A stretch of DNA of 64,000 nt from Janthinobacterium sp. 64 (GCF_002813325.1 NZ_PHUG01000001.1:124001-188000), one strand, 5' to 3'. Numbered from the stretch's first letter, positions 19,919 through 28,652 are shown. The notes: generated by a model from the sequence alone, not told the origin. Made by a program: numbers and translations.

Positions 19919-20485
19919 CTAAAATAAACAGCCTTGCGCCATATCAACATGCACGGCGCGGCGGCGGGCGTGGCCCGTCTTCAGCGCCTCGCGGTCACTG
20001 GACAGGGCGATGCCTTCCAGCGCCAATAACGTTTCCTTGGCATGCAGGCCGCCCGCAAAGCCCGTCAACTCGCCCGTGGCGCCGATGACGCGGTGGCAGG
20101 GGGCGATGATGGAAATGGGATTCTTGCCGTTGGCGGCGCCCACGGCGCGCACGGCGGCGGGACGGCCGATCTGGCGCGCGATCTCGCCATAGCTGCGCGT
20201 CTGGCCGTACGGTATGGTCAGCAGCGCGCGCCAGACTTCCTGCTGGAATGGCGTGCCGGCAAAATCGAGCGGCACCTCAAAACGCTGGCGCGTGCCGGCA
20301 AAATATTCAGCCAGCTGGCGCGCCGTTTCCCGCAGCACGGCGCTATCGTCATCGACGCGCATGTCGCCCAGTCGCACGCGGTTGGGCTTGTCGTTTTCCC
20401 ACAGGATGGCGGCCAGGGCCGCGCCGCGCGCCACCAGGGTCAGCTCGCCCACGGGCGAAGGCACCACGATGCAGTCGTATTCCAT
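19919..20485 (-). CDS. ogt: Methylated-DNA--protein-cysteine methyltransferase
   Basis: Suicidal DNA repair protein that transfers the alkyl group from O6-alkylguanine to its own cysteine. The 188-residue protein has the helix-turn-helix DNA-binding segment (YGEIARQIGRPAAVRAVGAANGKN) followed by the active site IIAPCHRVIG (Cys130). It lacks the Ada N-terminal domain, so it is the Ogt/AGT type. The start at 20485 (MEYDCIVV) is the only Met consistent with family length. Confidence 0.93.
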   Translation of the reverse strand: MEYDCIVVPSPVGELTLVARGAALAAILWENDKPNRVRLGDMRVDDDSAVLRETARQLAEYFAGTRQRFEVPLDFAGTPFQQEVWRALLTIPYGQTRSYGEIARQIGRPAAVRAVGAANGKNPISIIAPCHRVIGATGELTGFAGGLHAKETLLALEGIALSSDREALKTGHARRRAVHVDMAQGCLF

Positions 20486-20579
20486 GTTGGTTCCTTGATC
20501 AGATGGCGCCAGTGTAGCAGGCTGGCGGCAGCCTGCGTATTGCGTGTAGGATAGTGTTTTTCGGCATGGAGCACCGGCT

Positions 20580-21329
20580 TTGACGACGATCCCCACTTAT
20601 GACGCCATCCGCGCGATTGCCGTGCGGCTGGTGCAGGAACACTATCCCACGGCCGTGGTGGCCATCATCGGCGGCTCGTTTGCCACGGGCCGGCAGACGG
20701 CTACTTCCGATATCGATTTGCTGCTGCTGTTCGACCACGTCGACTGCGCCTGGCGCTCGACCATCGCTGCCGAAGGGCGCACGGTGGAATTGTTCGCGCA
20801 CGACATGGCCACGTTCACGTATTTTTGCAAGGAAATGGATGCGCCCGGCGGCACGGTGCCGCTGGCGATGATGGTGCTCGAAGGCGAGAACATCGCCGCA
20901 CCCGGGCCGCAGCACGCGCAGCTGCTGGCGCTGGCGCAAGCATTCGCCGCCGCCGGGCCGCCCATGCTCGACGCGGAGAACTTGCAACGGCGCCGCTACG
21001 CCATCACCACCGCGCTGGAAGACCTGGTCGACAGCCGGCACCCGGGCGAGGCGCTGGCCGTCGCCTGCCAGCTGTACGAAGCGCTGGCGGACCTGCACTT
21101 GCGCGCGGCTGGTGTATGGAGCGGCGGCGGCAAGCACCTGTTCCGCTGCCTGCAGGCATTTGACGCCGCCATCGCCGCGCAGCTCGACGGCGCCTTGCGC
21201 TTGACGGCGGCCGACTTGCCAGCCGGCCAGCGTGCCTTCGAGCAAGTCACCGCCGCCGTGCTGGCGCCCGTGGGCGGGCCCTTGCTCGATGGCTTTACCT
21301 TGCCGGCGCCCGCGCACTGGCGCGCTTAG
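20580..21329 (+). CDS. Nucleotidyltransferase-domain protein (MNT/KNT fold)
   Basis: A 249-residue protein with the polymerase-beta-like signature GGSFATGRQTATSDIDLLLL (31-50): GGS and the metal-binding pair Asp44/Asp46. A carboxylate in RTVELFAHD may be the third ligand. The rest is helical, resembling the HEPN-like or aminoglycoside-adenylyltransferase companion region. The start is TTG, with GGAG about nine bases before. It could modify a small molecule, tRNA or protein; no partner antitoxin or HEPN gene is adjacent. It ends convergently, overlapping the next gene by four bases. Confidence 0.75.
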   Translation: MTTIPTYDAIRAIAVRLVQEHYPTAVVAIIGGSFATGRQTATSDIDLLLLFDHVDCAWRSTIAAEGRTVELFAHDMATFTYFCKEMDAPGGTVPLAMMVLEGENIAAPGPQHAQLLALAQAFAAAGPPMLDAENLQRRRYAITTALEDLVDSRHPGEALAVACQLYEALADLHLRAAGVWSGGGKHLFRCLQAFDAAIAAQLDGALRLTAADLPAGQRAFEQVTAAVLAPVGGPLLDGFTLPAPAHWRA

Positions 21330-23563
21330 AAAGCCGTGCGCACGGCCAGGCTGATGTTGCGCGGCTCGCCCCAGAATACGCCGTCGAAGAAGCCCACGTT
21401 GCGGTAGTACTTTTTATCGAGCAAGTTATTCACGTTCAGCTGCACGCTGGCGTGGCGGTTGATGGCATAGCTGGCCATGGCGTTGACCAGCGCATAGCCG
21501 GCCTGCGGGATATTCGTCATCTCGCCCGATGGCGGACGGCCGTACCACGATTCGCTGTAGGTGGCGCTTTGCGCCGTCATGCTGGCGCCCGCCCTCAGGC
21601 CGGCCAGGCGGCCGTCGAAGCGGTAGCTGGTGGCCAGGCGCAGCAAGTGGCGCGGCTGCGTGGTGGCGGCGCGGCGGCCATCGGCCTCGGCCGCGTGCAG
21701 ATAGGTATAGCCGCCGCTCGCTTCCCAGGCGGGCGTGATCTGGCCGGAGACGTCGAACTCGACGCCCTTGGCCGTCACGCCGGTGCCATTGGCCACCATG
21801 GCCTGGCCGCCGTCGGGCAGCAGGAAGCCGGGCGCTACCGTGCGGTCCAGCTCGGCCATGTTCTTTTTCTTCGTGTGGAACAGGGCGGCCGACGCGTTCA
21901 GCTTGCCTTCATAGAATTCGCCCTTGATGCCCAGTTCCGCATTGTCGCCCGTTTCCGGCGCCAGGAACTGGTTGTTGCGGTCCTTGCTCGTCTGCGGATT
22001 GAATAGCTGCGTGAAGCTGGCGTAGGCCGAATATTGCTTGTTGATATCGAACACGGCGCCCACGTAGGGCGTGACTTCATTGCGCGTTTCCACGAAGTCG
22101 CCGCTGCCCGTGTACGCGCCACGCTTATCGTAGCTGCGCGTATCCGTGCGGTAAGTACTGCTGCGCGCGCCGATGATGACGTGCAGCGGGTCGGCCAGGC
22201 TCAAGCGCGTGGCCACGTAGCCGCCTGCCAGGCGCGTGACGGCTTCCGTGTGCGAGCCGTCCGGGTGGAACACGGGGCGGGGGATGTTGCCCGTCCAGTT
22301 GCGGTAATCGGGGACGAAGTCCGGGTACTCGATTTTTGCCTTGCCGCCCAGCGAGCGGGCGCGCTGGTTGCCGCCGTTCCAGCCGACGATGGCCGTATGC
22401 TTGCGCCCCAGCAAGGTAAATGGGCCGCTGGCGTACACGTCGAAGTTGTCGCCCGTGGTCTTGCCCGGGCCATAGGCGCCCGTCCACAGGAACATGCCTT
22501 CGCCTGTGGCCGGATCGGGCTTGCCGCCGCCCGCATAGGCGACGGTGGTGCGGTTCGTGCTTTCCGTGCGCGCATAGCCCAGGTGCATATTCCAGTTGCC
22601 GGGCAGGCGCTGGTCCAGCGACGTGAATACCGTGTGCTGCTTGTTGGCCCAGGTGCTCCACGGCGTCGTGAGGCTGGTGTTGCGCGGCAAGTTGGCCAGG
22701 CTGCCATCCGCATTCCAGTAGGGCACGGCGCCCCAGGTGGCGCCTGTGGGCTGGTTGTCCTGGAAGTCGACGCCGGCCGTCAGCAGGGTGCCGGGACGCA
22801 CGTCCGCCTCAAGGATGACCATGCCGACCGTCTTGCGTTCGTGATACATGTCCAGGTAGGAATCGCGTTTTTGCCACGCCAGGGACGTGCGGGCGCGCAC
22901 GCTGCCCTCCGCGTTCAGGGGCGTGGACAGGTCGGCTTCGAATCGCTGGTCATCCCAGCGACCCATGATGAGGCCGGCGCTGGCCTGGAACTCCTTCGTC
23001 GGCCGCTTGCGTATCATGTTGATGGTGGCCGACGGGTCGCCCTTGCCGCCCATCAAGCCCGTGGCGCCGCGCACGACCTCGATGCGGTCGTACAGGATGG
23101 TGTCTTGCAGCGGCGCATTGCCGCCGCGCGCCATGCCGTCGATCTGGAGATTGTTGATGCCGAAGCCGCGCGCATAAAAGGTCGTGCGCTCCGTATCGTT
23201 CTGGCCCACCTGGATGCCCGTCGTCTGCGCCAGGGCCTGGTCCAGGCGCACGGCGCCCAGGTCGTCGAGCAGCTGGCGCGTGATGACGCTGACCGATTGC
23301 GGCGTTTCGCGCAAGGTCAGTTCCATGCGCGTGGCGCTGCGCGCTTCGCCAGCCGTGTACGACTGCGTGCCTTCCGTCGTCGCCGTCGACTGGCCTGTCA
23401 CGGTGACGGCCGGCATGGTGACGTCGGCCGCAGCGGTATCGGCGGCCTGCGCCGGCAGGGCCGCGCCAGCGGCAAGGCTGAGCAGGCTGATGTGTAGTAA
23501 GCGGGGGAGGGGGCGCAAGGCGGGCTGGCGCGAAGAAGGGAAGACTGTCGTTGATTGCATCAT
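21326..23563 (-). CDS. TonB-dependent siderophore receptor
   Basis: Outer-membrane 22-strand barrel importing a ferric siderophore with energy from TonB-ExbBD. The 745-residue product has a signal peptide (to about 40, ALPAQA), a plug domain (SVSVITRQLLDDLGAVRLDQALAQTTG; IEVVRGATGLMGGKGDPSATINMIRKRP) and a barrel ending in an aromatic residue (ISLAVRTAF). It resembles the FhuE/FpvA/FiuA-type receptors. A Fur box lies in the 323-bp region upstream. The cognate siderophore cannot be told from sequence alone. Confidence 0.9.
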   Translation of the reverse strand: MMQSTTVFPSSRQPALRPLPRLLHISLLSLAAGAALPAQAADTAAADVTMPAVTVTGQSTATTEGTQSYTAGEARSATRMELTLRETPQSVSVITRQLLDDLGAVRLDQALAQTTGIQVGQNDTERTTFYARGFGINNLQIDGMARGGNAPLQDTILYDRIEVVRGATGLMGGKGDPSATINMIRKRPTKEFQASAGLIMGRWDDQRFEADLSTPLNAEGSVRARTSLAWQKRDSYLDMYHERKTVGMVILEADVRPGTLLTAGVDFQDNQPTGATWGAVPYWNADGSLANLPRNTSLTTPWSTWANKQHTVFTSLDQRLPGNWNMHLGYARTESTNRTTVAYAGGGKPDPATGEGMFLWTGAYGPGKTTGDNFDVYASGPFTLLGRKHTAIVGWNGGNQRARSLGGKAKIEYPDFVPDYRNWTGNIPRPVFHPDGSHTEAVTRLAGGYVATRLSLADPLHVIIGARSSTYRTDTRSYDKRGAYTGSGDFVETRNEVTPYVGAVFDINKQYSAYASFTQLFNPQTSKDRNNQFLAPETGDNAELGIKGEFYEGKLNASAALFHTKKKNMAELDRTVAPGFLLPDGGQAMVANGTGVTAKGVEFDVSGQITPAWEASGGYTYLHAAEADGRRAATTQPRHLLRLATSYRFDGRLAGLRAGASMTAQSATYSESWYGRPPSGEMTNIPQAGYALVNAMASYAINRHASVQLNVNNLLDKKYYRNVGFFDGVFWGEPRNISLAVRTAF

Positions 23564-23886
23564 TTTCCTGGGATATTTTTAGTCGTGTGTTTTCCTATCT
23601 CGTCTGGCGAGGTGCGCAGTAGCTGGGGGGGGATGGCATGACGCTGGCCCGTGGTCTGGCTTGGATAGCAGTTCCACCGCAAGGCCCGGCGCGGTCGGGC
23701 AGTGGAAAAGAAGGCGCGCGATTCCCCTCACTTTTGTGAATAAGAATCATTATCAATATAGGCTGTATTTGCCAAATAATCAAGCGTGTGCACCAACAGA
23801 GTGCGGCAGGCCAAGCGAGGCGCATCGTCCGGCCTTCTGCGATAATGCAGGCGCTGATAAAATATTTTCCTCATTGAAAGAAATGC
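23564..23886. other. Divergent intergenic region with a Fur box
   Basis: About 320 bp separate the minus-strand receptor and the plus-strand exported protein. Apart from the Fur box (23736-23754), it has a G-rich run near 23625 and an AT-rich stretch near 23755-23785. No small gene with a ribosome-binding site was found. Confidence 0.6.
23736..23754. promoter_or_regulatory. Fur box
   Basis: GTGAATAAGAATCATTATC matches the 19-bp Fur consensus at 15 of 19 positions, with the right half AATCATTATC perfect. It lies about 170 bp before the TonB-receptor start and about 130 bp before the exported-protein start; repression of the receptor is the likelier role. Confidence 0.75.
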
Positions 23887-24723
23887 ATGCGTACATGGAT
23901 CGCTTGTGCCGGATGGTTGTGTGTCGTGTCGCTGGGGCAAGCCCAGGAACACGCGCCGCCGGCTGTTCCCGCGCCGCTGCAGAGCGCCAGCGTGCAGTCC
24001 GCCACGGATGCCGCATCCGCCCCATCTGCTGCGCCGACGGTAGCGGCGCCCGCAGAGGACGCCTTGCCTTCGCAAACGGTGACGATCACGGCCAACAGCG
24101 ACGCCAAGGCGCCGCGCATCCGTTTCACGGCTTACCGCGAGAGTTATCTGACGGCCAGGAAAGTGTGGCAAGTGTCGAGCGGCAGCGTGGTCATGGCCCT
24201 GCGCCTGATTCCCGCCAAGCTCAGTGCCACCATCGACGATGTGCGCGTGGCCCTGCAAGGCAATGGTGCTGCCGTGCCGATCAAGGTGTCCGCCGGCGGC
24301 GTGTTTGTCGTGCCGCTCAACGACGACATCGCCGCGCAAGATGGCACTTTCCTGGTGAACAAGGGCAGGGGCGAGTTGACGGCCAATATCGTGCTCCAGC
24401 CATCCGTGGCGCGCGATGCATGGAACGTCACGCGCGTGGGGCAAGTCTTGCACGACGCGCGGCGCGCCGTGCGGGCCATCACGCCGTGGTACAAGCGGCC
24501 GTTCGCCAGCGATGTGCAATCGCTGGCCTTTTGCGCCACCGAGCGGGGCAGCGCCTTGCAGCTGATGGATGGCGAGCAACTGATCGCCACCTTGCCCATG
24601 AATGAGGCTGCCGTCAACGACATCAAGCAGCCCGTGTTTTGCAAGATTTTCGACGGCGAAGACAAATACCCGGGACATTACCGCGTCGTCCTGCCCGAGC
24701 AAGCCACGGTGCTGCTGCTGTAA
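23887..24723 (+). CDS. Exported protein of unknown function
   Basis: A 278-residue protein with a signal peptide (1-20, ending SLGQAQ), an Ala/Pro/Ser-rich linker (21-60) and a compact C-terminal domain (~65-278). Two Cys there (CATERGSALQ and PVFCKIFDGEDKY) could form a disulfide. No lipobox, membrane helix or known family was recognised. It may be periplasmic. It shares a Fur-box-containing upstream region with the divergent siderophore receptor, so an iron-related role is possible but unproven. Confidence 0.65.
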   Translation: MRTWIACAGWLCVVSLGQAQEHAPPAVPAPLQSASVQSATDAASAPSAAPTVAAPAEDALPSQTVTITANSDAKAPRIRFTAYRESYLTARKVWQVSSGSVVMALRLIPAKLSATIDDVRVALQGNGAAVPIKVSAGGVFVVPLNDDIAAQDGTFLVNKGRGELTANIVLQPSVARDAWNVTRVGQVLHDARRAVRAITPWYKRPFASDVQSLAFCATERGSALQLMDGEQLIATLPMNEAAVNDIKQPVFCKIFDGEDKYPGHYRVVLPEQATVLLL

Positions 24724-24730
24724 TTAGCTG

Positions 24731-25129
24731 CTAGTTCGGCTGGCGCTGCACCAGCTCCAGCGCCGCCGCCAGAGCCAGGTCCATGGTGGCCTGATGGAAG
24801 ATCAGCCATTGCGGCAGCAGCGACAGCGCATGGCGTCCCTGTTCCAGGTCGCCTTCATCGACGGCGGCCCACGCATGGTGCAAGCCGCTGAGCACGCGCG
24901 CATGCTGTTCCCGGTGATTCGCCAGCGAGGGGAAGGCGATTTGTTCCATCAAATCCTCTTCCTCGCGGAAATCGCGCTCGACGGCCGCAATCAGCTCGCG
25001 AAACGCCACGCTGAAATGCTGGTCGCTCAACTTGCCCAGCCGCGCCAGCTCCTGAAACAGCGCCTCATGCGCCTCGTCGATGGCGGGAACGCCCAGCGCC
25101 ATCTCATCTTTCCAAGCCGATATACCCAT
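24731..25129 (-). CDS. Bacteriohemerythrin with one altered iron ligand
   Basis: A small four-helix diiron protein that normally binds oxygen reversibly. The 132 residues show His21 (DEAH), Glu57, His72 and His76 (NHREQH), His112 and Asp117 (FHQATMD) at family spacing. The position normally held by the His of the HFxxEE motif is Asp53 (RDFREEE). The start at 25129 (MGISAWKDEM) is preceded by GGGAG and matches the usual WxxxxxxGV opening; the longer upstream frame is not supported. An Fnr-type box lies about 80 bp upstream. Function could be oxygen, NO or redox sensing rather than storage. Confidence 0.85.
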   Translation of the reverse strand: MGISAWKDEMALGVPAIDEAHEALFQELARLGKLSDQHFSVAFRELIAAVERDFREEEDLMEQIAFPSLANHREQHARVLSGLHHAWAAVDEGDLEQGRHALSLLPQWLIFHQATMDLALAAALELVQRQPN

Positions 25130-25204
25130 GCCGATACTCCCGGTTAAGTCCGTCGCGATGCGAAGCGGACTGTTCCAGTGTGGACGCGGCGACGCTTCAA
25201 ATCC

Positions 25205-25218
25205 ATGACCTGAATCAA
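25205..25218 (-). promoter_or_regulatory. Fnr/Anr-type box upstream of the hemerythrin gene
   Basis: On the minus strand the site reads TTGAT-TCAG-GTCAT, 8 of 10 positions of the Fnr consensus. It has exactly the same two half-sites as the box before cydD. It is centred about 82 bp before the hemerythrin ATG. Confidence 0.45.
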
Positions 25219-25331
25219 AAATATGGTAAAGAGGGGGAGGGGGAGGCACAGAGAAATGAAGGAAAACGGGGAACAAATCCCCATCCGCAATAAAGCGGTT
25301 CTAAATGAGGCAAGCTGCTACCTAGCGCGTC

Positions 25332-25487
25332 TTATTGCCGAGGCCAATGACTCCACATGGCATGGGCATCGACATTCGGCACCAGCATCTGCTGTCCGGC
25401 CGACGTCTGCATCGCGTCGCGCAGCACGAGGGGCACGAGCAGCAAGGCCGACAGGGCAAGGCAGGCCAGCACTTTGAGCGTCAACAT
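25332..25487 (-). CDS. Small exported or membrane-anchored protein, unknown function
   Basis: A 51-codon frame: MLTLKVLACLALSALLLVPL followed by a polar C-terminus (VLRDAMQTSAGQQMLVPNVDAHAMWSHWPRQ). The N-terminus is a signal peptide or anchor. The ATG is preceded by GGGAGACGACC, a good ribosome-binding site. No family recognised; confidence rests on the start signal and composition. Confidence 0.5.
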   Translation of the reverse strand: MLTLKVLACLALSALLLVPLVLRDAMQTSAGQQMLVPNVDAHAMWSHWPRQ

Positions 25488-25637
25488 GGTCGTCTCCCGG
25501 TGTCCCGGTGGCGGCGCGGGGATGCGGCGCCTGCCGGTCACTTCCTATGTACTTCCATGCTTGCAGTTTAGTTCATCTGATTGAAACTTCAACTAATTGC
25601 TGTGATGCACTGCACCAGTTCGCCTGTTGCCAGGGAC

Positions 25638-25823
25638 TTATTTGGCCTTGCGGCTGCGCCGTGCCTTGCCAGTTGGCGGCAGGAATGAATCGAACCACAC
25701 TTGCGTCAGTTGCCGCGTATTTTTCGCCGCTTCGCGCTTGACGGCGGCCGTGGCGTGGCCGCGCGCCGTGTTGGCGATGCGGTTGGCGGCGCTCAGGTAC
25801 ATGCTCATCCAGGGGTTTTTCAT
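25638..25823 (-). CDS. Small conserved basic protein
   Basis: A 61-residue protein beginning MKNPWMSMYLSAANRIANTARG, a pattern (Trp-x3-Tyr-x-SAAN-x6-ARG) that recurs in short uncharacterised proteins of Burkholderiales, and ending in a basic tail (KARRSRKAK). GCGAGG lies six to ten bases before the ATG. It is probably cytoplasmic and amphipathic; a phasin-like or nucleic-acid-associated role is possible but unproven. Confidence 0.6.
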   Translation of the reverse strand: MKNPWMSMYLSAANRIANTARGHATAAVKREAAKNTRQLTQVWFDSFLPPTGKARRSRKAK

Positions 25824-25934
25824 GGCTAGCCTCGCAGACGGTGGGTGGGGATGTCTCCACTCTAGTCCGATGGCTGGCGCCGACTGTGCGCCCGCCCACA
25901 TAGCCGGGCGGCGCCGCAGGCTGGCTGAGGCAGA

Positions 25935-28457
25935 TCAATACACGTCGCGGCGGTAGCGTCCCGCCGCCAGCAGGGCGTCGAGGCCTTCCTGGCCCAGCAC
26001 TTCTTGCAGCACAGCATCGATTCCTGCCGCCATGCCGTGCAGGCTGCCGCACACGTAGACGATGGCGCCTTGCGCCAGCCACTCGCGCAGTTCGTGGGCG
26101 TTGGCGCGCAGGCGGTCTTGCACGTATTCCCGAGTTTCAGCATCGCGCGAAAAGACCTTGTCCAGGCGCGCCAGGTGGCCAGCGTCGAGCCAGCCTTGCA
26201 ACTCTGCGCCGCAGACGCTGTCAAAAGCTTGCTGCCGTTCGCCAAACAGCAGCCAGTTGCGGCCCAGCCCCGCCCGCTGGCGTGCGCGCAGGTGCGCACG
26301 CAGGCCCGCCAGGCCGGAACCGTTGCCGATGTAAATGCAGGGCACGTCGACCAGGGCGGGGGCGAAGGCGGGATTGGCTTGCAGGCGCAGGCGGATGGGG
26401 CTGCCCAGCGGGGCGAAGCGCGTGAGCCAGCCGGAACAGATGCCATGTCCCTCGTTTTCGCTGCCCGCATGGCGTTCCTGGCGCACCAGCAATTGCAGTT
26501 CGCCATCGGACGGCAGCGAGGCGAGCGAGTAGCTGCGCGGCGCGTGATGGGCACTGTCGGGGTGGCTACCCTCACCCTCGCTGCCGTCCGCGTTGCATCC
26601 GATAATTTCCGCCAGCGCGCCCGCTTCCCAGGTGGCGCCGGCCGGGCCCGTTAAGGTGATTTCATGCAGTTCGCCACCCTGGCTGCCCGGGTTGAGCAGC
26701 ACGCGGCGCGCCAGGCGCCACTCGGCGTACGAGGCTTCTTCCTGCACGCCGATGGCGTCGATGGCGCTGCCGCTGCAGCGGGCCAGCGCTTGCGACCAGT
26801 CGGCCAGGGCGGCAGGGTCGTGCTTGTCCACTTCGATCAACGGGAACAAGGGCGTGGCGCCCAGCGCCTGCAGTTGCTGCGCCAGCGCATGGCCGAAGCC
26901 GCAGAAGGCGCTGTAATGGCGGTCGCCCAGGGCCAGCATGCCCACTGCCAGGCCGGCCAGCGGCGTGCCGGTGGTCGCTTGCAGCAGGCGCGCGAAGCGG
27001 CGCGTGCCGTCCGGCGCTTCGCCTTCGCCAAAGGTGCTGGCGACGATCAGGGCCCGCTCGTACTGGCGCAATTGCGCGGGATCAAAGCGGTCCAGCGATT
27101 GCACGTCGACGGCCACGCCAGCCTGCTGCAGGGCGCGCGCGCTTGCCAAAGCCAGGCGTTCGGCCTGGCCCGACTGGCTGGCGTAGGCGACGAGCGTCGG
27201 CAAGCCGGTATTTTGCTTGTCCACTGCACCGGCGCCCAGCATGGCGCGCTGCGCTTGCACAGCTCGCTTAGCCTTGCGGCGACCCAGGTACAACATCCAG
27301 CCCGTGATGGCGAACAGGGGCAGGCCCAGGCTGGCCAGGGTGACGATGATGCGGCCCGGCAAGCCGAAATACGTGCCCATGTGCAGCGGATAAATGATGT
27401 TGACGAGGCGCGCACCGAGCCCCTGCTGGCTGTACGGCTCGTTTTCCGTGAGCGTGCCGTCGGCAGGGGCAATGCTCATGCGGCTGCGCGCCCGTTCGTG
27501 TGGTGCGTCGCTGGCCAGCCACGTGAATTGCACGGCTTCGCCGGCGCGTGTCGGCAGGCGCAGCGTAGCCAGGGTCCAGCCGGGGGCATGTTGCTGGAAG
27601 CTGCTCCAGGCCAGGCTGATGTCGACGGCGGGCGCATCCTTTTTCTCTTTGGATACACGCTTGGGCGATTGCGCTGCGCGCGGCGGCTTGCCTGCCCAGG
27701 CATCGATGTTGTCCCGCACCACGTCGTAGCTCCAGTAAATCCCCGTCAGGGTCAGTGCCACGTACACCACCAGGCACCAGGTGCCGGCCACGGCGTGCAA
27801 ATTCCACAAAAACGAGCGGCCTTTTAATGCTGGATCGAAGGTCAGCCAGGTGCGCCAGTCCAGCGGACGGCGGGGCCAGCGCAGATACAGGCCCGACAAT
27901 GCCAGGCCCAGCAGGCACAGGGCCAGCGCGCCCGCGACTTGCCGGCCCGGATCGCGCGGCAGCAGCAGCCAGCGGTGCAAGGACTCCGTCCACTCGAAAA
28001 ATTCCGCGCCCGCCAGCGCCGGCTGGGTGGCGCCCGTGTACGGGTGCAGGTAGATCGACTCGCCGCGCCGCTGGCCATTCTTCGGTGCGAAGAACAGGCG
28101 TGGCGTCGCGCCCGCTTCTGCATACATGGTGATGGAGGCCACGCGCTGGCCGTGTTCGGCGGCGGCAATGTTGCTCAGCTGGGCCGGCGTCAGCGGCGCG
28201 CGCGTTTCCACTGGCACATGGCGCACGCCGGGGTTCATGACATCAAGTAACTCATCCTTGAAGGCCAGGGTGGCGCCACTCAGGCCAATGATCACCAGCA
28301 CCGTGCCGGCCGTGATGCCGATGAACCAGTGCAATTGAAACCATACCTGCTTCCAGGTCCAGTGCCAGCGCCGTTGTTGCGGGGCGGCGCTTGGCTGGCG
28401 CGCTGCGGACACGGCGTCGGTGCTGGCGCGCAACTGGGGGAGGGAGGAGGTGGTCAT
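25935..28457 (-). CDS. PepSY-TM / flavodoxin / NADPH-flavin reductase fusion, probable ferric-siderophore reductase
   Basis: An 840-residue inner-membrane electron-transfer protein. Residues 1-400 form a PepSY-associated module with four membrane helices (WKQVWFQLHWFIGITAGTVLVIIGLSGA; SLHRWLLLPRDPG; LHAVAGTWCLVVYVALTLTGIYWSY; PLHMGTYFGLPGRI). Then come a flavodoxin domain (~410-560, VAYASQSGQAERLA, STFGEGEAPDGT), an FAD-binding segment (RSYSLASLP) and an NADPH-binding domain (IYIGNGSGLAGLRAH; YVCGSLHGMAAGI) like the CysJ/P450-reductase C-terminus. A Fur box at 28527-28545 precedes it, so iron reduction during siderophore uptake is the likely role. The start at 28457 (MTTSSLPQ) is chosen because the upstream frame starts beyond the Fur box; 28481 is possible. 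Confidence 0.87.
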   Translation of the reverse strand: MTTSSLPQLRASTDAVSAARQPSAAPQQRRWHWTWKQVWFQLHWFIGITAGTVLVIIGLSGATLAFKDELLDVMNPGVRHVPVETRAPLTPAQLSNIAAAEHGQRVASITMYAEAGATPRLFFAPKNGQRRGESIYLHPYTGATQPALAGAEFFEWTESLHRWLLLPRDPGRQVAGALALCLLGLALSGLYLRWPRRPLDWRTWLTFDPALKGRSFLWNLHAVAGTWCLVVYVALTLTGIYWSYDVVRDNIDAWAGKPPRAAQSPKRVSKEKKDAPAVDISLAWSSFQQHAPGWTLATLRLPTRAGEAVQFTWLASDAPHERARSRMSIAPADGTLTENEPYSQQGLGARLVNIIYPLHMGTYFGLPGRIIVTLASLGLPLFAITGWMLYLGRRKAKRAVQAQRAMLGAGAVDKQNTGLPTLVAYASQSGQAERLALASARALQQAGVAVDVQSLDRFDPAQLRQYERALIVASTFGEGEAPDGTRRFARLLQATTGTPLAGLAVGMLALGDRHYSAFCGFGHALAQQLQALGATPLFPLIEVDKHDPAALADWSQALARCSGSAIDAIGVQEEASYAEWRLARRVLLNPGSQGGELHEITLTGPAGATWEAGALAEIIGCNADGSEGEGSHPDSAHHAPRSYSLASLPSDGELQLLVRQERHAGSENEGHGICSGWLTRFAPLGSPIRLRLQANPAFAPALVDVPCIYIGNGSGLAGLRAHLRARQRAGLGRNWLLFGERQQAFDSVCGAELQGWLDAGHLARLDKVFSRDAETREYVQDRLRANAHELREWLAQGAIVYVCGSLHGMAAGIDAVLQEVLGQEGLDALLAAGRYRRDVY

Positions 28458-28526
28458 GGCGGCTTTCGATAGCGCCGCCATGCAGGTATCAGGCAGGGCG
28501 GGAAGAAGGAAGGCTGATATTTTAAC

Positions 28527-28545
28527 GCAAACGAGAATCATTCGC
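28527..28545. promoter_or_regulatory. Fur box upstream of the PepSY-reductase gene
   Basis: GCAAACGAGAATCATTCGC matches 13 of 19 positions of the Fur consensus and keeps the AATCATT core. It lies 70-88 bp before the predicted start codon. On the minus strand a TAAAAT follows it and may be the -10 box. Confidence 0.65.
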
Positions 28546-28652
28546 AAATGATGGCGTCCTGTTGTCACGTGGCGGGGGCCATTCCCGTTTTGCCTGATTG
28601 GCCGCCATAGGCGCTACAATAGGAATACTGTTCACTAGTTCCCATTGCCGCC

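Noticed and set aside
22034..23497. A 487-codon plus-strand frame inside the TonB receptor region
   Set aside because: The minus strand encodes a complete receptor with signal peptide, plug and barrel; the opposite frame has no ribosome-binding site or domain.
25223..25477. Plus-strand frame starting in the G-rich tract before the hemerythrin gene
   Set aside because: Basic, low-complexity sequence overlapping a better small gene on the other strand; it begins within the promoter region.
18749..28457. The accessory region as a genomic island or prophage
   Set aside because: No integrase, attachment-site repeat or phage structural gene was seen, and codon composition looks like the flanking core genes by eye.
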